Positions 53,447 through 64,000 of a stretch of 64,000 bases of DNA are shown in pieces. The position numbers and the translations under genes are program-made. Source of the stretch: Ramlibacter sp. WS9 (GTDB lineage Bacteria > Pseudomonadota > Gammaproteobacteria > Burkholderiales > Burkholderiaceae_C). The notes under the pieces are model-generated. The model saw only the letters and a list, made by a program, of their open reading frames with translations. It did no database searches and was not told the origin of the DNA. Each line of letters begins with the position of its first letter. The stretch's first letter is position 1. The stretch covers positions 62,001-126,000 of the forward strand of contig NZ_RKMB01000007.1 of NCBI RefSeq assembly GCF_003797765.1. Direction: 5' to 3'.

Positions 53447-54517
53447 CTATTTTGCGATCTTTCCCTGCACGCCCGATACGAGAAAGTTCATAGACAGTAT
53501 CTGTTCGTCCGTCATCGCCTGGCCTTGGGCCAGCACCGGTTTGCCTTCGTTGTCCTCTATCGCCCCGGAAAAGGGCTTGAGCTTGCCGGAGGCGATATCT
53601 TTCTGCCGAGCCAGCACCTCGTCCTGCACGGCCTTCGGCACCTTGGGCCCGAAGTCGCCGACGCGGATCATGCCTTCCTTGACGCCGCCCCACGTGCTGC
53701 CGCTGGCCCATTTGCCGTCCAGCAGGGCCTGCGTGCGGCGCTTGTAGTAGTCGCCCCACTGGTGCGTCACCGCGACGATCTGCGCATCCGGTCCGGCCTT
53801 GCGCATGTCCGAGTGATAGGCCACCGCCATCTTGCCGCGCTCCTGCGCAGCGGTCATCACAGCCGTCGAGCCGGTGTGGAAGGCGATGACGTCCACGTCC
53901 TGGTTGAACAAAGTCATGGCCGCGTCTCGCTCGCGCGGCGGGTCGAACCAGGCGTTGAGCCACACGACCTTGACCTGCGCCTTCGGGTCGACCGAGCGCA
54001 TGCCCAGCGTGAATGCGTTGATGCCTTGCAGCACTTCAGGAATAGGGAAACCGGCAACGTAGCCCGCGACGTGCGTCTTGGTCATGCGGCCTGCCGCGAT
54101 GCCGGCCAGGTAACGGCCTTCGTAGTAACGGGCGTTGGCCGTCGCCACGTTCGCCGCCGTCTTGTACCCGGTGATCGATTCGAACTTCACATCCGGAAAG
54201 TCTTTCGCCACCTTGAGCGTGGGCTCCATGTAGCCGAAGCTGGGTGTGAAGATGAGTTTGTGGCCGGTTGCGGCCAGGTCGCGGATCACGCGCTCGGCGT
54301 CCGGGCCTTCCGGCACGTTCTCGATGTACGTGGTCTTGACCTTGCCGGCGAGCGCGGCTTCGACGGCTTTGCGGCCTTCTTCATGCTGCCGGACCCAGCC
54401 GGCCTCGGTGATGGGCGCGACATAGACAAAGCCGACCTTGGGCGGGTCGTTGGATTGCGAAAAAGCGGGAGATAAAAAACAGGCGGCCACGACAGTGGCA
54501 ACGAGGTTTTTGTACAT
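53447..54517 (-). CDS. BMP-family ABC substrate-binding protein (purine type)
   Basis: 356 aa. Signal peptide (NLVATVVAACFLSPAFSQS) without a lipobox, so a soluble periplasmic protein. BMP/Med fold markers: KVGFVYVAPITEAGW, IFTPSFGYMEPTLKVA, FPIPEVLQGINAFTLGMRSV, VKVVWLNAWFDPPRERDAA. Members bind nucleosides or purine bases. AGAGGA ribosome site. Similar throughout to the BMP lipoprotein at 61908-63083. No permease gene adjoins it, so it may share the permease encoded at the right edge. Confidence 0.9.
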   Translation of the reverse strand: MYKNLVATVVAACFLSPAFSQSNDPPKVGFVYVAPITEAGWVRQHEEGRKAVEAALAGKVKTTYIENVPEGPDAERVIRDLAATGHKLIFTPSFGYMEPTLKVAKDFPDVKFESITGYKTAANVATANARYYEGRYLAGIAAGRMTKTHVAGYVAGFPIPEVLQGINAFTLGMRSVDPKAQVKVVWLNAWFDPPRERDAAMTLFNQDVDVIAFHTGSTAVMTAAQERGKMAVAYHSDMRKAGPDAQIVAVTHQWGDYYKRRTQALLDGKWASGSTWGGVKEGMIRVGDFGPKVPKAVQDEVLARQKDIASGKLKPFSGAIEDNEGKPVLAQGQAMTDEQILSMNFLVSGVQGKIAK

Positions 54518-54546
54518 GGTGGTCCTCTACATGGCCCCGGACAATG

Positions 54547-54574
54547 AAAAACGCCGCTGCGGGGCACAGCGGCG
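54547..54574 (-). terminator. Intrinsic terminator of add
   Basis: On the minus strand, CGCCGCTG-TGCCCCG-CAGCGGCG is followed directly by TTTTT. It lies 17 bp past the adenosine deaminase stop and before the BMP gene, so the BMP-guaD pair needs its own promoter or read-through. Confidence 0.85.
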
Positions 54575-54591
54575 GTATGGATTTTACCGCT

Positions 54592-56311
<1,720 letters not shown>

Positions 56312-56314
56312 GCC

Positions 56315-57667
56315 ATGGCAATCGCAATCGCGCTTGTCCTGCTGGCCCTCGGCTCGGTCCTGTTTCACTTCCTGAGTCCCTGGTACTTCACACCCATTGC
56401 TTCCAACTGGCACACCATCGACACCACGATCGCCATCACCTTCTGGGTGACGGGGGTCGTCTTCGTCGCGCTGAGCGTGTTCATGGCATGGGCGCTGATC
56501 CGCTACCGCCACCGAGAGGGCGGCCGCGCGACGTACCAGCCGGAGAACAAGAAGCTCGAGTGGTGGCTGCTGGTCGTCACGGCGGGCGGCGTGGCCGCCA
56601 TGCTGGCGCCGGGCTTGCTGGTCTGGGCGGATGTCATCCATGTGCCGCAGAACGCCCAGGTCGTGGAGGCCGTCGCCCAGCAATGGCACTGGAGCTATCG
56701 CCTGCCCGGCAAGGACGGCAAGCTGGGTACTGTGCACTCTCGTTTCGTGAACGATGCCAACCCCTTCGGGATGAATCCGGCCGATGCCCACGGAAGCGAC
56801 GACGTGCTGTTGGCCAGCCCGGAGCTGCATCTGCCGCTCGGCCAGCCGGTCAAGATCCTGCTTCGCTCCAAGGACGTGCTGCACAACTTCGCGGTGGCGC
56901 AACTGCGCGTCAAGATGGACCTGGTGCCGGGCATGGTGACGTATACATGGTTCACGCCCATACGGACGGGATCGTTCGACCTGCTGTGCCAGGAACTGTG
57001 CGGCGTCGGGCATTTCGCCATGCGCGGCAGTATCGTGGTGGAGGAGCCCGCCGCTTACCAGGCCTGGCTGGCCCGCCAGCCGACTTTTGCGCAGACGCAG
57101 GCCCGCGCGCCCGGCAATGCCGTGGCCGGCGGGGCCGCGTATGCGGTCTGTGCGGCCTGCCATGGCACCAAGGGCGAAGGCAATCTTGCGCTGAATGCGC
57201 CAAGGCTCAGTGGCCAGGGCACCTGGTACCTGGAGCGGCAGCTGCGGCTGTTCAAGCAAGGACAGCGCGGCACGCACGACAAGGATGCGTTCGGCAAGAT
57301 GATGGCGCCCATGGCCGCCACGCTGGCCGACGATGCCGCCATTGCCGATGTCTCGGCCTACATCGCGGCCCTGCCGGACGCGCGGGTCGCGGCAACGATC
57401 CAGGGCAATGTGGACGCGGGCCGGCGGCTTTACGCGACATGTGCCGCCTGCCACGGTGCCGACGGACGGGGCATCGCGGCGACCAACGCGCCCAGGCTCC
57501 AGGGCATGAGCGACTGGTACATGGCCAGGCAGCTGAAGAATTTCAGGGACGGTGTCCGCGGCGCGCATGCGCAGGACATCTACGGAGCGCAGATGGCGCT
57601 GGTGGCCGGGATGCTCACGGACGATGCCGCCGTGGGCGACGTCCTGGCTTACCTCAACTCGCGGTGA
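56315..57667 (+). CDS. coxB: Cytochrome c oxidase subunit II with two fused cytochrome c domains
   Basis: 450 aa. Two N-terminal spans (4-22, 38-62 region) are followed by the CuA cupredoxin domain: H190, C225, C229, H233 and M236 in LCQELCGVGHFAM. Two c-type haem domains follow, with CAACHG at 279-284 and CAACHG at 376-381 and later Met ligands (KMMAPMAATL; GAQMALVAGML). Caa3-type oxidases carry one fused haem c; two in tandem is less common and gives a longer internal electron wire. No cleavable signal peptide is obvious. Confidence 0.93.
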   Translation: MAIAIALVLLALGSVLFHFLSPWYFTPIASNWHTIDTTIAITFWVTGVVFVALSVFMAWALIRYRHREGGRATYQPENKKLEWWLLVVTAGGVAAMLAPGLLVWADVIHVPQNAQVVEAVAQQWHWSYRLPGKDGKLGTVHSRFVNDANPFGMNPADAHGSDDVLLASPELHLPLGQPVKILLRSKDVLHNFAVAQLRVKMDLVPGMVTYTWFTPIRTGSFDLLCQELCGVGHFAMRGSIVVEEPAAYQAWLARQPTFAQTQARAPGNAVAGGAAYAVCAACHGTKGEGNLALNAPRLSGQGTWYLERQLRLFKQGQRGTHDKDAFGKMMAPMAATLADDAAIADVSAYIAALPDARVAATIQGNVDAGRRLYATCAACHGADGRGIAATNAPRLQGMSDWYMARQLKNFRDGVRGAHAQDIYGAQMALVAGMLTDDAAVGDVLAYLNSR

Positions 57668-57688
57668 CGCCGAACCGGGGAGCGTTCG

Positions 57689-59497
57689 ATGGCCAATCAT
57701 GTTGCGCACGACGAATCGGACTTCGCCCCGCCGGCGGAAGTGGCGGAAGTCGAGCTGTACCACGCGAAGACGTTCATCGGCAAATACGTCTGGAGCCAGG
57801 ACGCGAAGGTGATCGCGATCCAGTACGCGGTGACGGCGATCGGGATCGGGCTGGTGGCGCTGGTGTTCTCCTGGCTGATGCGGCTGCAGCTCGGCTTCCC
57901 GAACCGCTTCGACTTCATCACCCCCAGCAGCTACCTGCAGCTGGTCAGCATGCACGGGATGATCATGGTGATCTACCTGCTGACCGCATTGTTTCTGGGC
58001 GGCTTCGGCAACTACCTGATCCCGCTGATGGTCGGAGCCCGCGACATGGTGTTCCCTTACGCGAACATGGTCAGCTACTGGCTCTACCTGCTCGCGGTCA
58101 TCCTGCTCGTCGCCAGCCTCTTCGTGCCCGGAGGGCCGACGGGCGCGGGCTGGACGCTGTACCCGCCGCAGGCGATCCTGGACGGCACACCGGGCGCGCG
58201 GTGGGGCATCATCCTCATGCTCGTGTCGCTGGGCGTCTTCGTCGTCGGCTTTACCATGGGCGGCCTGAACTACGTGGTCACGGTGCTGCAGGCCCGCACG
58301 CGGGGCATGACGATGATGCGCCTGCCGCTGACGGTGTGGGGCATCTTCATGGCCACCATCCTGGCGCTGCTGGCATTTCCGGCCTTGTTCGTCAGCGCCA
58401 TCATGATGCTGCTGGACCAGACGCTGGGCACCAGCTTCTTCATGCCCTCGCTGGTCTCCAAGGGCCGGCAACTGGACTACTCGGGCGGCAGCCCGCTGCT
58501 GTTTCAGCACCTGTTCTGGTTCTTCGGCCACCCCGAGGTCTACATCGTGGCGCTGCCCGCCTTCGGCATCGTGTCCGACCTCATCAGCACCCATGCGCGC
58601 AAGAACATCTTCGGCTACCGCATGATGGTCTGGGCGATCCTGATCATCGGCGGCTTGAGCTTCGTCGTGTGGGCCCACCACATGTATGTCAGCGGCATGA
58701 ACCCGTACTTCGGCTTCTTCTTTGCCACGACCACGCTGATCATCGCGGTCCCCACCGCCATCAAGGTCTACAACTGGGTGCTGACGCTGTGGCGCGGCAA
58801 CATCCACTTCACGGTTCCGATGCTGTTCGCGATCGCGTTCATCTTCACCTTCGTCAATGGCGGCCTGACGGGCTTGTTCCTGGGCAATGTGGTGGTGGAC
58901 CTGCCGCTGTCGGACACGATGTTCGTCGTCGCCCATTTCCACATGGTGATGGGGATCGCGCCGGTGCTGGTGGTGTTCGGGGCGATCTACCACTGGTACC
59001 CGAAGATCACCGGGCGCATGCTGGACGACACGCTGGGCAAGATCCACTTCTGGGTGACTTTCATCGGCACCTACGCGATCTTCTACCCGATGCACTACCT
59101 GGGTTTCATGGGCGTGCCGCGCCGGTATTACGCGATAGGCGGCACGAACTTCATCCCCGACTCGGCCCACTCGCTGAACGCGGCGATCTCCATCGCGGCC
59201 TTCGTCGTCGGCGCGGCGCAGATGGTGTTCCTCTACAACCTGGTGTCCAGCTATTTCAGGGGCAAGCCGGCGGGCGGCAACCCATGGCACGCGACAACGT
59301 TGGAGTGGCAGACGCCGCAGACGCCGCCCAAGCATGGGAACTTCGGCAAGGAACTGCCGGTGGTCTATCGATGGGCCTATGACTATGGCGTTCCGGGCCT
59401 CAAGACCGACTTCATCCCGCAGAACGTTCCACCCGCCGAGGTCGCGGCCGAAGCCTGGGTCCCAGGCGCGCAGCCGGCAGGGAGGGTGGCGACATGA
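57689..59497 (+). CDS. coxA: Cytochrome c oxidase subunit I
   Basis: 602 aa, twelve or more spans. Haem and copper ligands: H89 (low-spin haem), H281 with E283 and Tyr285 in FFGHPEVY, H330/H331 in VWAHHMY, H416 and H418 in VAHFHMV. The His-Tyr pair for the active-site crosslink is present, so this is a true oxidase, not an NO reductase. It differs from common aa3 subunits in LPAFGIVSDLI for the usual LPGFGIISH. Overlaps the next gene by 4 bp. Confidence 0.95.
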   Translation: MANHVAHDESDFAPPAEVAEVELYHAKTFIGKYVWSQDAKVIAIQYAVTAIGIGLVALVFSWLMRLQLGFPNRFDFITPSSYLQLVSMHGMIMVIYLLTALFLGGFGNYLIPLMVGARDMVFPYANMVSYWLYLLAVILLVASLFVPGGPTGAGWTLYPPQAILDGTPGARWGIILMLVSLGVFVVGFTMGGLNYVVTVLQARTRGMTMMRLPLTVWGIFMATILALLAFPALFVSAIMMLLDQTLGTSFFMPSLVSKGRQLDYSGGSPLLFQHLFWFFGHPEVYIVALPAFGIVSDLISTHARKNIFGYRMMVWAILIIGGLSFVVWAHHMYVSGMNPYFGFFFATTTLIIAVPTAIKVYNWVLTLWRGNIHFTVPMLFAIAFIFTFVNGGLTGLFLGNVVVDLPLSDTMFVVAHFHMVMGIAPVLVVFGAIYHWYPKITGRMLDDTLGKIHFWVTFIGTYAIFYPMHYLGFMGVPRRYYAIGGTNFIPDSAHSLNAAISIAAFVVGAAQMVFLYNLVSSYFRGKPAGGNPWHATTLEWQTPQTPPKHGNFGKELPVVYRWAYDYGVPGLKTDFIPQNVPPAEVAAEAWVPGAQPAGRVAT

Positions 59498-60183
59498 CCA
59501 TCGGCTTGGTGTTCCTCACGCTGTTGATGGCGGTGATCGTGTGGTGGCTGTTCCGCCAGACCATCAACGTGCAGCCGTGGCAGGCACAGGCCGCGGTTCA
59601 CGAAGCCGCCACGGCCCGGCCGCCGGCCAAGACGGCGCTGTGGGTGTTCCTCGCCGTCGCGACGTCGCTGTTCGTGCTCTTCGTCAGCGCCTATGCGATG
59701 CGGCTGGGTCTGGCGGACTGGAGCCCCTTGCCCCGGCCCAGGCTGCTCATGCTGAACACCGCCATCCTGGCCTGCGCCAGCCTGGCCATGGAATGGACGG
59801 CTCACGCCGCACGACGCGGCGACACTGACACCGTGCGGCGGGGCCTGGGCGTCGGCGGCATTCTGACGTTGAGCTTCCTGGCCGGGCAGCTCGTCGTCTG
59901 GAAGCAACTGAACGACGCGGGGTACATCGTCACGACCGACGCCGCGGCTTCCTTTTTCTACCTGTTCACGGCGGTGCACGGTGCGCACGTGCTCGGCGGC
60001 CTCGTGGCGTGGGTTCGTGCCGCTGCACGAACCTGGGGCCGTCCGGATCCGGCCCGGCTCAGGCTGGTCGTCGAACTGTGCGCCACCTACTGGCACTACC
60101 TTCTCGCCGTCTGGGTGGTGCTGTATGCGCTGCTCGTGTCGAGTGAACTCGGGCTGGCGATCTGCTCTTCGGCGCCCTTGTGA
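59494..60183 (+). CDS. Cytochrome c oxidase subunit III-like protein (first copy)
   Basis: 229 aa. One N-terminal span plus five or six more; subunit III signature FFYLFTAVHGAHVLGGLVAW with the HGxH pair, and CATYWHYLLAVWVVLY near the end. It overlaps coxA as ATGA. A second, different subunit III gene follows 36 bp later; heterodimeric arrangements of this kind occur in alternative caa3 clusters. Confidence 0.88.
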   Translation: MTIGLVFLTLLMAVIVWWLFRQTINVQPWQAQAAVHEAATARPPAKTALWVFLAVATSLFVLFVSAYAMRLGLADWSPLPRPRLLMLNTAILACASLAMEWTAHAARRGDTDTVRRGLGVGGILTLSFLAGQLVVWKQLNDAGYIVTTDAAASFFYLFTAVHGAHVLGGLVAWVRAAARTWGRPDPARLRLVVELCATYWHYLLAVWVVLYALLVSSELGLAICSSAPL

Positions 60184-60219
60184 ACGACCCGCTCGAACAA
60201 GAACCAGGAGCGAAAGACC

Positions 60220-60942
60220 ATGACGCCCCCCGAAGCAAGCGGTACTGCGGAACTGCTCCCCCGAACCGGAGCCTGGCAAGGCATCGTCGCGGACGTGTCC
60301 TCGGACCAGCGGCTCTTCAAGGACGTGCCGTGGGGCAAGCCGATGATGTGGATCTTCCTGCTCAGCGATACGTTCATCTTCGGCAGCTTCCTGATCTCGT
60401 ACATGACCGTGCGCGCGTCCACCACCGTGCCCTGGCCCAATCCGAGCGAGGTGTTCTCGCTGATGATGTTCGGCAAGAACGTGCCCCTGCTGCTGATCGC
60501 CATCATGACCTTCGTCCTGATCAGCAGCAGCGGCACGATGGCCCTGGCGGTGAATTACGGATACCGGCGCGACCGCAGGGTGACCTTCGGGTTGCTGCTG
60601 GCGACGGCCGCCCTGGGCGCGACCTTCGTCGGCATGCAGGCGTTCGAGTGGTCCAAGCTGATTTCGGAAGGTGTACGCCCCTGGAGCAACCCCTGGGGCG
60701 CGGCCCAGTTCGGTTCGTCGTTTTTCATGATCACCGGTTTCCACGGCACGCACGTGACGATCGGCGTGATCTTCCTGGTCATCGTGGCGCTCAAGGTGCT
60801 GCGCGGAGACCTCGACTTGCAACGGCCGGGCTTCCTGACCGGCCGCAGGGGCAACTACGAGATCGTGGAGATCATGGGCCTGTACTGGCACTTCGTGGAC
60901 CTGGTCTGGGTCTTCATCTTCGCGTTCTTCTATCTCTGGTAG
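60220..60942 (+). CDS. Cytochrome c oxidase subunit III (second copy)
   Basis: 240 aa. Spans from MMWIFLLSDTFIFGSFLISY onward; Glu in FVGMQAFEWSKLI, signature FFMITGFHGTHVTIGVIFLV and GLYWHFVDLVWVFIF are canonical subunit III features. More canonical than the first copy. AGGAGCG ribosome site. Subunit III stabilises turnover of subunit I. Confidence 0.92.
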   Translation: MTPPEASGTAELLPRTGAWQGIVADVSSDQRLFKDVPWGKPMMWIFLLSDTFIFGSFLISYMTVRASTTVPWPNPSEVFSLMMFGKNVPLLLIAIMTFVLISSSGTMALAVNYGYRRDRRVTFGLLLATAALGATFVGMQAFEWSKLISEGVRPWSNPWGAAQFGSSFFMITGFHGTHVTIGVIFLVIVALKVLRGDLDLQRPGFLTGRRGNYEIVEIMGLYWHFVDLVWVFIFAFFYLW

Positions 60943-60945
60943 GAC

Positions 60946-61347
60946 ATGGAGCAGCACATGGAACACGCAGAACAGCACGCCGCGCCGGTCGAGGCGCAGC
61001 CTGTGCCGCATGCCCACGGCCAACAGCACCCGCTGGGGATCTATTTCAAGATCTGGGGCCTGCTGTTCGTACTCAGCCTGGCGTCCTACCTGGTCGACTA
61101 TTTCCACTTCCAGGGGATGCTGCGATGGTCGCTGATCATCGTGTTCATGCTGCTGAAGGCGGGCCTGATCGTGGCCGTCTTCATGCACATGCTGTGGGAG
61201 CGGCTGGCGCTGGTTTACGCCATCCTGGTGCCGCCGCTGCTGCTGATCGTGCTGTTGGGAATCGGGGCTCTCGAAGCCGACTACACGTTCCTGACGCGAG
61301 GCGCGCTCTTCGCCCCGGTGGCCGAGCAGCCACCGGCAGCGCATTGA
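60946..61347 (+). CDS. Cytochrome c oxidase subunit IV-like protein
   Basis: 133 aa from ATG 60946 (an in-frame ATG at 60958 is possible). A His-rich N-terminus (HMEHAEQHAAP, HAHGQQHPLG) precedes three spans: FKIWGLLFVLSLASYLVDYF, LIIVFMLLKAGLIVAVFMHM, and LALVYAILVPPLLLIVLLGI. This matches bacterial oxidase subunit IV (COX4-pro). The His cluster could bind copper; that is inference. 3 bp after the subunit III gene. Confidence 0.85.
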   Translation: MEQHMEHAEQHAAPVEAQPVPHAHGQQHPLGIYFKIWGLLFVLSLASYLVDYFHFQGMLRWSLIIVFMLLKAGLIVAVFMHMLWERLALVYAILVPPLLLIVLLGIGALEADYTFLTRGALFAPVAEQPPAAH

Positions 61348-61376
61348 TGGATGGCGGCAATCACGGGGAGTTAACC

Positions 61377-61892
61377 ATGTACAGACGCATCTACTGGCTG
61401 TTGCCCGATCTGGAAAGTGCGCAGCGCACGATGGACGACCTGCTGCTGGCTCGCATCGCCATGAGCCGAATCCATTTTGTCGCCCGCGAAGGTTCCGACA
61501 TGTCGGGCCTGCATTCCGCCAATGTGCTGCAGACGTCGGACGTCGTCCGGTCGGCCCAGATGGGCCTGATCATCGGCGCCGGGGTGGGCGCCTTGCTCGG
61601 CGCCCTCGTCGCGGTCTACTACCCGATCGTCGGCGACAGCCCGCAATGGGGCCTGGCCGCCGCGCTCGCCGTTGCCGGTGCGCTCTTCGGCACCTGGGCG
61701 TCAACCATGATCGGCGTCTCCACGCCGAGCAAGCGGCTGGCGCGCTTCACTCCTCAGATAGAGCAGGGGCAGATCCTGCTGATGGTCGACGTGCACATGT
61801 GGCGCGTCGAGGCCGTCGAGGCACGGCTGCGGGCTCTGCACCCCGAAGCGCACCTCGAGGGCACCGATCCAGACATCCCCGCCTTCCCCTGA
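61377..61892 (+). CDS. Hypothetical protein with a glycine-zipper membrane hairpin
   Basis: 171 aa. Cytosolic N-terminus (RRIYWLLPDLESAQRTMDDL), then two Gly/Ala-rich spans (MGLIIGAGVGALLGALVAVYY and WGLAAALAVAGALFGTWAS) and a C-terminal ILLMVDVHMWRVEAVEARLR domain resembling ferredoxin-like stress proteins (DUF1269 type, tentative). GGGGAG ribosome site. 29 bp after the oxidase genes, so the last gene of that operon. It converges closely (15 bp) with the BMP lipoprotein gene. Confidence 0.7.
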   Translation: MYRRIYWLLPDLESAQRTMDDLLLARIAMSRIHFVAREGSDMSGLHSANVLQTSDVVRSAQMGLIIGAGVGALLGALVAVYYPIVGDSPQWGLAAALAVAGALFGTWASTMIGVSTPSKRLARFTPQIEQGQILLMVDVHMWRVEAVEARLRALHPEAHLEGTDPDIPAFP

Positions 61893-61907
61893 GGAGGAGC
61901 GTCCTTC

Positions 61908-63083
61908 TTACTTCTTGTCGCCGCCCGGCACCTTGCCTTCGACGCCCTTCACATACCAGTTGATGCCGCCCAGGAACTCGTCGTCGGCGACCTTGTCCTT
62001 GGCCAGCATTTCCTTGCCGGCGCTGTTGGCGATCGGGCCCTTCCAGATCGAGAAGCTGCCGTCCTTCAGGCCGGCCTTGATCTCGTCGATCTTCTTCTTG
62101 GTGTCGTCCGGCACGTCGGCGGCAACGGACACCATGTCGATCGAGCCTTCCTTGACGCCCCACCAGATCTTGGTCGGCGAGGTCTTCCACTTGCCGTCCA
62201 GCGCTTCACGCACGGCCGACACGTAGTACGGCGCCCAGTTGATGATGGCCGAGCCCAGGTGGGCCTTGGGGCCGTAGGACGTCATGTCGCTGTCCCAGCC
62301 GAAGGCGCGCTTGCCCATCTTCTCTGCCGTCTGCAGCACGGCCGACGAATCGGTGTTCTGCATCAGCACATCGGCGCCGCCGTTGATCAGCGAGGTGGCG
62401 GCTTCGGTTTCCTTCGGCGGGTTGAACCACTCGTTCACCCACACCACCTTGGTCTTGACCTTGGGGTTGACCGACTGGGCGCCCAGCGTGAAGCTGTTGA
62501 TGTTGCGCACGACTTCCGGGATCGGGATCGACGCGACCACGCCCAGCGTGTTGGTCTTGGTCATCTTGCCCGCGATCACGCCGGCCATGTACGCGCCTTC
62601 ATAGGTGCGGCTGTCGTAGGCACGCAGGTTCTCGGCATTCTTGTAGCCGGTGGCGTGCTCGAACTTCACGTCCTTGCTGTCGGCGGCGACCTTCAGCATG
62701 GGCTCCATGTAGCCGAAGGTGGTACCGAAGATCAGCTTGTTGCCCTGCCCCACCATGTCGCGGATGACGCGCTCGGCGTCGGCCGATTCCGGCACTTTTT
62801 CGACGTAGCTGGTGACGACCTTGTCGCCGAATTCCTTTTCCACCGCCTTGCGGCCGTTGTCGTGGGCGAAGGTCCAGCCGCCGTCGCCGACCGGGCCGAC
62901 GTAGGCAAAGGCGATCTTCAGCGGATCGGGCTTGGGTGCGGGAGCGGGGGCCGACGCCACCGGCGCCGCAGCGGGAGCCGCGGGCTTGGGAGCCTCCGTC
63001 TTGCTGCAACCCGCCAGGGCGGCGGCAGCCAGCGCGGACAGCGCCGCGAGCTTCAGCATCGAACGTTTCTTCATGTCTGTCAT
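61908..63083 (-). CDS. BMP-family ABC substrate-binding lipoprotein
   Basis: 391 aa. Lipoprotein signal ending LAGC, then an Ala/Pro tether (residues 30-52) and the BMP fold: LKIAFAYVGPVGDGGWTF, IFGTTFGYMEPMLKVA, IPIPEVVRNINSFTLGAQSV, VVWVNEWFNPPKETEA. Expected to capture purine nucleosides or bases for the permease encoded just upstream. Start at 63083 has AGGA 9 nt before; an in-frame ATG at 63074 is the alternative. Paralogue of the soluble BMP protein at 53447-54517, but membrane-tethered. Confidence 0.93.
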   Translation of the reverse strand: MTDMKKRSMLKLAALSALAAAALAGCSKTEAPKPAAPAAAPVASAPAPAPKPDPLKIAFAYVGPVGDGGWTFAHDNGRKAVEKEFGDKVVTSYVEKVPESADAERVIRDMVGQGNKLIFGTTFGYMEPMLKVAADSKDVKFEHATGYKNAENLRAYDSRTYEGAYMAGVIAGKMTKTNTLGVVASIPIPEVVRNINSFTLGAQSVNPKVKTKVVWVNEWFNPPKETEAATSLINGGADVLMQNTDSSAVLQTAEKMGKRAFGWDSDMTSYGPKAHLGSAIINWAPYYVSAVREALDGKWKTSPTKIWWGVKEGSIDMVSVAADVPDDTKKKIDEIKAGLKDGSFSIWKGPIANSAGKEMLAKDKVADDEFLGGINWYVKGVEGKVPGGDKK

Positions 63084-63121
63084 GGGAGTCCTTCTCCTGG
63101 GGTTGAAAGCGAAAAGCGTGA

Positions 63122-64000
63122 TTATGAGCCGGGATAAAACGGCTTGCCCAGGGAGGCCGGCATGTTGATCCGGATCCAGGCGGGGTTGCGGGAAATAAGG
63201 GCGAGCACCACGATGGTGGCGATATAGGGCAGCATGGTGAGGAACTGGCTGGGGATGTCCACACCGATGCCCTGGAAGTGGAACTGCAGCATCGTGACGC
63301 CCCCGAACAGGTAAGCACCAAGCAACACGCGTGCCGGGCGCCAGGTGGCGAAGGTCGTCAGCGCCAGCGCGATCCAGCCCTTGCCGGCGACCATGCCCTC
63401 GACCCACAGCGGCGTGTAGACCACGGCGATGTAGGCACCGGCCAGGCCGCACAGCGCGCCACCGGCGACGACCGCCGCCAGGCGGATACGCCGCACCGGG
63501 TAGCCCAACGCGTGAGCTGAATCCGGCGACTCGCCCACCGAGCGCAACACCAGCCCGGTGCGCGAACGGTAGAGGAACCAGATCAGCCAGGCCACCAGCG
63601 CGATGGCCAGGTAGACCATGGGGTGCTGGCGGAACAGCGCCGGGCCGATGAGCGGGATGTCGCCCAGCAGCGGAATGGCGAAGTGCGGCCGCTCGGGCAG
63701 CTTCTCCTGCACGTAGGCAATACCGGCGAAGGCCGAGAAGCCGGCGCCGAACAGGCTGAGGGCCAGGCCGGTGGCGTACTGGTTGGTGTTGAGCCAGATG
63801 ACGAGCACGCCGAAGATGGCGGCCAGCAGCGCGCCCGCGCCCATGCCGGCCGCGAAACCCAGCCAGTCGTTGCCGGTGTGGACCACGGTGGCGAAGCCGG
63901 CGATGGCCGCGCACAGCATCATCCCTTCGGCGCCGAGGTTGACGATGCCGGCTTTCTCATTGATGAGCAGGCCCAGGGCGGCGATGGCCAGCACGGTGCC
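63122..64000 (-). CDS. BMP-type ABC transporter permease, N-terminus cut by the window edge
   Basis: At least 292 residues; the frame is still open at 64000 and begins in the conserved GTVLAIAALGLLINEKAGI, so about 10-20 N-terminal residues are missing. Signature VNLGAEGMMLCAA, RSVGESPDSAHALGYPV and AGGALCGLAGAYIAV identify the second permease of nucleoside/purine ABC importers (YufQ/NupQ type). 38 bp upstream of the BMP lipoprotein. The partner permease and ATPase should lie to the right, outside the window. Confidence 0.92.
   Translation of the reverse strand, partial: GTVLAIAALGLLINEKAGIVNLGAEGMMLCAAIAGFATVVHTGNDWLGFAAGMGAGALLAAIFGVLVIWLNTNQYATGLALSLFGAGFSAFAGIAYVQEKLPERPHFAIPLLGDIPLIGPALFRQHPMVYLAIALVAWLIWFLYRSRTGLVLRSVGESPDSAHALGYPVRRIRLAAVVAGGALCGLAGAYIAVVYTPLWVEGMVAGKGWIALALTTFATWRPARVLLGAYLFGGVTMLQFHFQGIGVDIPSQFLTMLPYIATIVVLALISRNPAWIRINMPASLGKPFYPGS

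Noticed and set aside
60220..60236. Another copy of the dispersed repeat at the subunit III start (GACGCCCCCCGAAGC)
   Set aside because: Only about 14 bases match copy B and the rest of the repeat is missing; chance in GC-rich coding sequence is enough.

Overview
The window is about 64 kb of GC-rich chromosomal DNA from a betaproteobacterium, most likely Burkholderiales/Comamonadaceae (Ramlibacter, Variovorax or a relative). The basis is the gene families present (Tct tripartite carboxylate carriers, BMP purine importers, DUF3422, VioB-type ferritin-like protein), the codon bias, and a dispersed palindromic repeat of a type I associate with this family. I see no rRNA, tRNA, CRISPR array, prophage or transposase. 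About 60 genes are supported; most long open frames on the opposite strands are GC-driven shadows.

Layout. 0-7.8 kb: truncated secreted SBBP-type protein, Na/Pi symporter, orphan response regulator, Nudix hydrolase plus quinone oxidoreductase, DMT exporter, secreted unknown, divergent SDR. 7.8-11.7 kb: three-gene set of two exported proteins that look CsgG/FlgT-like and a membrane Ser/Thr kinase whose periplasmic tail looks like the same fold. 11.7-19.4 kb: seven-gene operon of a Pot-type ABC importer plus an HcnABC/opine-oxidase-like three-subunit dehydrogenase, with a divergent IclR regulator and a clear TATTCC-N7-GGAATA palindrome between them. 19.4-28.3 kb: DMT transporter, DUF3422, TctA/TctB, GspE-type ATPase, spermidine-synthase-like protein, MscS channel with a structured leader, TatD. 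28.4-32.5 kb: DegP-like protease, MoxR, DUF58, BatA-like VWA protein. 32.5-35.5 kb: defence-like islet with AbiE toxin-antitoxin and a PLD-family nuclease. 35.6-43.6 kb: LolD/LolC, a 270-bp multi-hairpin palindromic element, phosphoglycerate-mutase-like protein, RecJ, small unknowns, ornithine-cyclodeaminase-like enzyme, ParDE-type toxin-antitoxin, Dcd.

43.8-47.7 kb holds what I consider the best candidate for an undescribed system: a VioB/ferritin-like protein with a Cys-rich bufferin-like C-terminal segment, translationally coupled to a DUF692 (MNIO) enzyme and a DUF2063 partner. MNIO/partner pairs modify cysteines of ribosomal peptides; here the likely substrate is fused to a large ferritin-like protein without a signal peptide.

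47.7-55.6 kb: DUF748/AsmA-like giant, a possible lipocalin-fold protein, guanine deaminase, BMP purine-binding protein, adenosine deaminase. 55.8-61.9 kb: an alternative caa3-type cytochrome c oxidase operon (subunit II with two c-type haem domains, subunit I, two subunit III-type proteins, subunit IV) between two small membrane proteins. 61.9-64 kb: a second BMP lipoprotein and its permease (cut by the window edge). The guaD, add and BMP genes together suggest purine uptake and salvage or catabolism.
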